DNA from: Fusobacterium sp.
Lineage (GTDB): Bacteria > Fusobacteriota > Fusobacteriia > Fusobacteriales > Fusobacteriaceae
NCBI RefSeq assembly: GCF_032477075.1
Contig: NZ_JAWDXO010000006.1
Coordinates: 1 to 64,000 of the forward strand
Direction: 5' to 3'
Length of the DNA: 64,000 nt
The notes under the pieces were generated by a model. The model made no database searches. It was given only the letters and a program-made list of their open reading frames with translations, and was not told the origin of the DNA. Of this stretch, positions 61,751-64,000 are shown one piece after another. A program made the translations under genes and the position numbers. Each line of letters opens with the position of its first letter. Position 1 is the stretch's first letter.

Positions 61751-63604
61751 TTAAATTTGGTCTACTGGTTTTTTCCAAGTTCCCAATATGAATGCTGTTA
61801 CTAGTGAACCAATAACTATAGATATAAGATACATTACTGGATTGGTAACTACTGGGAATACAAATATTCCACCATGTGGAGCTGGTAATAATACTCCAAA
61901 GAACATAGAAAGCCCACCTGCAATTGCTGCTCCAATTATTGAAGCTGGAATTACCTTTACAGGATCTGATGCTGCAAATGGAATTGCCCCTTCAGTTATA
62001 AATGACAGACCCATTATATAACAAGTTTTTCCAGCATCTCTTTCATCTTTTGTAAATTTGTTTTTAAATATAGTAGTTGCTATAGCTATTCCTAAAGGTG
62101 GTACCATACCCCCTGCCATTACAGCAGCATGCGGTGCATAATTTCCAGCAGCTATAGTTGCTATTCCAAATGTAAATGCAGCTTTATTTACTGGTCCTCC
62201 CATATCTACTGCCATCATTCCTGCCAATACTGCTCCAAGAAGAATAAGATTTCCTGTCCCTAAAGTTTCAAGAAAATTAGTAACTCCTGTATTTAATGCT
62301 GCAATTGGATCTATAATCACTCCATACATTAAAGCACCTGTAATAAATATTCCAAACAATGGATATAAAAGAACTGGTTTTATTCCTTCAAGACTACTAG
62401 GAAGTTTGCTAAATATTTTTTTCAGCAATACAACACTGTAACCACCTAAAAATCCACCTATAAGACCACCTAAGAATCCCCCACCATTATTTAGAGAAAT
62501 AAGTCCTCCTACCATTGCAGGAGCAAATCCAGGTCTATCAGCTATACTCATTCCAATAAATCCAGCCATTACTGGCACCATAAGGAAAAATGCATTTCCT
62601 CCTCCAATATCATTTAATAATTTTGCAAAAGGATTAAATGAGGGATCACTTGGATTACTTGCATGTATACCAAACATAAATGAAAGTGCTATTAATATTC
62701 CCCCTCCTACAACAAATGGGAGCATGTTCGAAACTCCTGACATTATATGCTTATAAAATCCTGTTCTTTCCTTTCTAGAAGAAGATGTTTTTTCTCCTGA
62801 TACTGAATATATTGGAGCTATTTGAGCTACAGCATTTTTTATAAGTTTTTCAGGATTTTTTATTCCTTCTTTTACTGGAACAATTTCAACATGTTTTCCT
62901 GCAAATCTATCCATTTCAACATTTTTGTCTGCCGCTACAATTATTCCTTTTGCATTTTTTATTTCTTCATCTGTCAATTCATCCTTTACACCAGTTGAAC
63001 CATTAGTTTCTACTTTTATATTAATTCCCATAGTTTTAGCTTTTTTAATAAGAGCATCAGCAGCCATATAAGTATGGGCTATTCCTGTAGGGCAAGCTGT
63101 TACTGCCAGTACATCTGGCATCCCTGTATCTTTTTTATCAGTTTTTTCTTCTTTTTCCATGTTTGCTGATAATATTTCTATTACTTCTTTTGGTGAAGTT
63201 GCTTTTAAAAGACTTTCTCTTACATCATCATCCAATAATGTTGTTGTAAGTTTTGAGAGAACTTCTATATGAGTATCAGAAGCATTTGCTGGAGCTGCAA
63301 TCATAAAAAATAGCTTTGAAGGTTCTCCATCTAACGAATCATAGTCTATACCTGTTTTAGATAATCCAAAAGCTATACTTGGAATTTTTACTGCACTTGT
63401 TTTAGCATGAGGAATTGCTATTCCTTCTTCTAATCCTGTTGAGCTTTGGGCCTCTCTTTTCAATATTTCTTTTTTATATTCTTCTTTATCATTAAGTTTC
63501 CCTGCTGCATTTAATAATTCTACCAGTTCATCAATAACTTGATTCTTATTAGTTCCTTTTAAATTAAGATTGATACAATTTTCAGAAAGCATATTGTTTA
63601 TCAT
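61751..63604 (-). CDS. fruA: PTS fructose transporter subunit IIABC
   Basis: 617-residue PTS permease that takes up fructose as fructose 1-phosphate. Domains in order: IIA with the phospho-His at residue 66 (GIAIPHAKTSAVK), IIB with the phospho-Cys at 171 (TACPTGIAHTYMAADAL) and the IIC membrane domain (GVSNMLPFVVGGGILIALSF, PGFAPAMVGGLISL, IDPIAALNTGVTNFL). The GGGGGA ribosome binding site is 6 nt from the ATG. It follows fruK by 12 nt, the usual fruK-fruA order. Confidence 0.95.
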   Translation of the reverse strand: MINNMLSENCINLNLKGTNKNQVIDELVELLNAAGKLNDKEEYKKEILKREAQSSTGLEEGIAIPHAKTSAVKIPSIAFGLSKTGIDYDSLDGEPSKLFFMIAAPANASDTHIEVLSKLTTTLLDDDVRESLLKATSPKEVIEILSANMEKEEKTDKKDTGMPDVLAVTACPTGIAHTYMAADALIKKAKTMGINIKVETNGSTGVKDELTDEEIKNAKGIIVAADKNVEMDRFAGKHVEIVPVKEGIKNPEKLIKNAVAQIAPIYSVSGEKTSSSRKERTGFYKHIMSGVSNMLPFVVGGGILIALSFMFGIHASNPSDPSFNPFAKLLNDIGGGNAFFLMVPVMAGFIGMSIADRPGFAPAMVGGLISLNNGGGFLGGLIGGFLGGYSVVLLKKIFSKLPSSLEGIKPVLLYPLFGIFITGALMYGVIIDPIAALNTGVTNFLETLGTGNLILLGAVLAGMMAVDMGGPVNKAAFTFGIATIAAGNYAPHAAVMAGGMVPPLGIAIATTIFKNKFTKDERDAGKTCYIMGLSFITEGAIPFAASDPVKVIPASIIGAAIAGGLSMFFGVLLPAPHGGIFVFPVVTNPVMYLISIVIGSLVTAFILGTWKKPVDQI

Positions 63605-63616
63605 AATTTGTCCCCC

Positions 63617-64000
63617 TTATTTAATTTTTTTAATTTTAATATCTTTTAATAAATTCTCCATAGTTTCCAATGTTGTTAGTCCTTCAGAAAAAGCAGTGGC
63701 ACTCCCTGAGGCAATTCCATATTTATATGAATCTTCTATTGAATACCCACCTGTTATTCCATAAATAATTCCTGCTACCATTGAATCTCCTGCTCCTACT
63801 GAGCTCACAAGTTTTCCTATAGGTGCATTTCCAAGATATATTCCACTTTCAGTTATCAGCATAGAACCATCCTTACCCATAGATACTATGACATTTTCAC
63901 TTCCCATACTTCTTAACTTTTCTCCAGCTTCCATAATTTCCTCAATTGTTTTAAGATCTTTATCAAAAATTTCAGAAAGTTCATTTCTATTTGGTTTAGT
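63617..64000 (-). CDS. fruK: 1-phosphofructokinase FruK, C-terminal part, cut by the window edge
   Basis: Partial pfkB-family kinase running off the right edge. Reading from the edge: TKPNRNELSEIFDKDLKTIE, then SMGKDGSMLITESGIYLGNA and the catalytic signature SSVGAGDSMVAGIIYGI. Converts fructose 1-phosphate to fructose 1,6-bisphosphate. 128 codons are visible out of about 310; the 5' part and promoter (probably with a FruR/DeoR regulator) lie beyond the window. Confidence 0.92.
   Translation of the reverse strand, partial: TKPNRNELSEIFDKDLKTIEEIMEAGEKLRSMGSENVIVSMGKDGSMLITESGIYLGNAPIGKLVSSVGAGDSMVAGIIYGITGGYSIEDSYKYGIASGSATAFSEGLTTLETMENLLKDIKIKKIK

Overview
The window is about 64 kb of very AT-rich bacterial chromosome. 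Gene content points to Fusobacterium, most likely the F. varium / F. ulcerans / F. mortiferum side of the genus. The pointers are a FadA-type adhesin, an [FeFe]-hydrogenase maturase, many small lipoproteins with a Fusobacterium-style lipobox, strong GGAGG ribosome binding sites and frequent intrinsic terminators. The species is an inference from gene families, not from a marker gene. I see no phage, IS element, rRNA or CRISPR array.

Layout. 0-9.7 kb: a PTS GlcNAc/glucose-type IIBC gene, a FadA-like adhesin, a SAP-domain protein, a MORN-repeat lipoprotein, an NhaC-type antiporter, a SigH-like sigma factor, a band-7 protein and an aquaporin. 10-17.5 kb: a DUF4240-like gene, tRNA-Leu(GAG), a cold-shock protein, an AmpD-type amidase, an HU protein, HydE, an M15-type peptidase, an EamA exporter, a NUDIX hydrolase and a SpoU/TrmH methyltransferase. 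17.6-33.5 kb: a divergent UbiB/ABC1-like protein, an orphan PotD, a DnaN, then a leftward cluster with an AddA/AddB-like nuclease-helicase pair and two MATE pumps, followed by a META-domain lipoprotein and a PHP phosphatase. 33.7-39.5 kb: a complete ribose operon in the order repressor, rbsK, rbsD, rbsA, rbsC, rbsB, with a clear promoter and operator. 39.7-53.6 kb: a frameshifted DUF486 gene, an OYE-type oxidoreductase, an HprK/PEPCK-like P-loop protein, MscL, a decayed TIGR04076-like gene, a PRD regulator next to a PTS IIBC + fumarase-superfamily lyase pair, and a DhaL-DhaK-LsrF-like-VOC operon whose dhaK carries a stop codon. 53.8-59.4 kb: a diguanylate cyclase, two paralogous exported flavoprotein reductases and a GGR-like FAD enzyme. 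59.8-61.7 kb: no large genes, but an array of small transcription units. 61.7-64 kb: fruA and the 3' part of fruK.

The most interesting part is 60.0-61.4 kb. Six tandem units each have a GGAAT element, an AG(T/A)ATA(A/T) element starting exactly 18 nt after it, then a short hairpin or near-hairpin with a C-rich loop (UUCCCC, UUCCCU, CUCC, CCUCC and similar), then an intrinsic terminator. The spacing is conserved while the rest of the sequence drifts, which is what a multicopy sRNA family looks like. The loops are complementary to Shine-Dalgarno sequences, as in the Listeria LhrC family. A separate unit just upstream has a consensus sigma-70 promoter and carries a GGGGAAAG segment perfectly complementary to the loop region of one array member. 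A second cluster worth attention is the DhaL/DhaK/LsrF-like/VOC operon, which could be a non-canonical route for phosphorylating and cleaving AI-2 or a related ketose.

Gene logic: sugar uptake and use dominates (three PTS transporters, the rbs operon, a DhaKL kinase, an LsrF-like thiolase/aldolase, fruAK). Three genes look broken (dhaK nonsense, DUF486 frameshift, TIGR04076-like decay). Five small membrane-type proteins of 33-56 residues are added by hand from start, ribosome binding site and reading frame.
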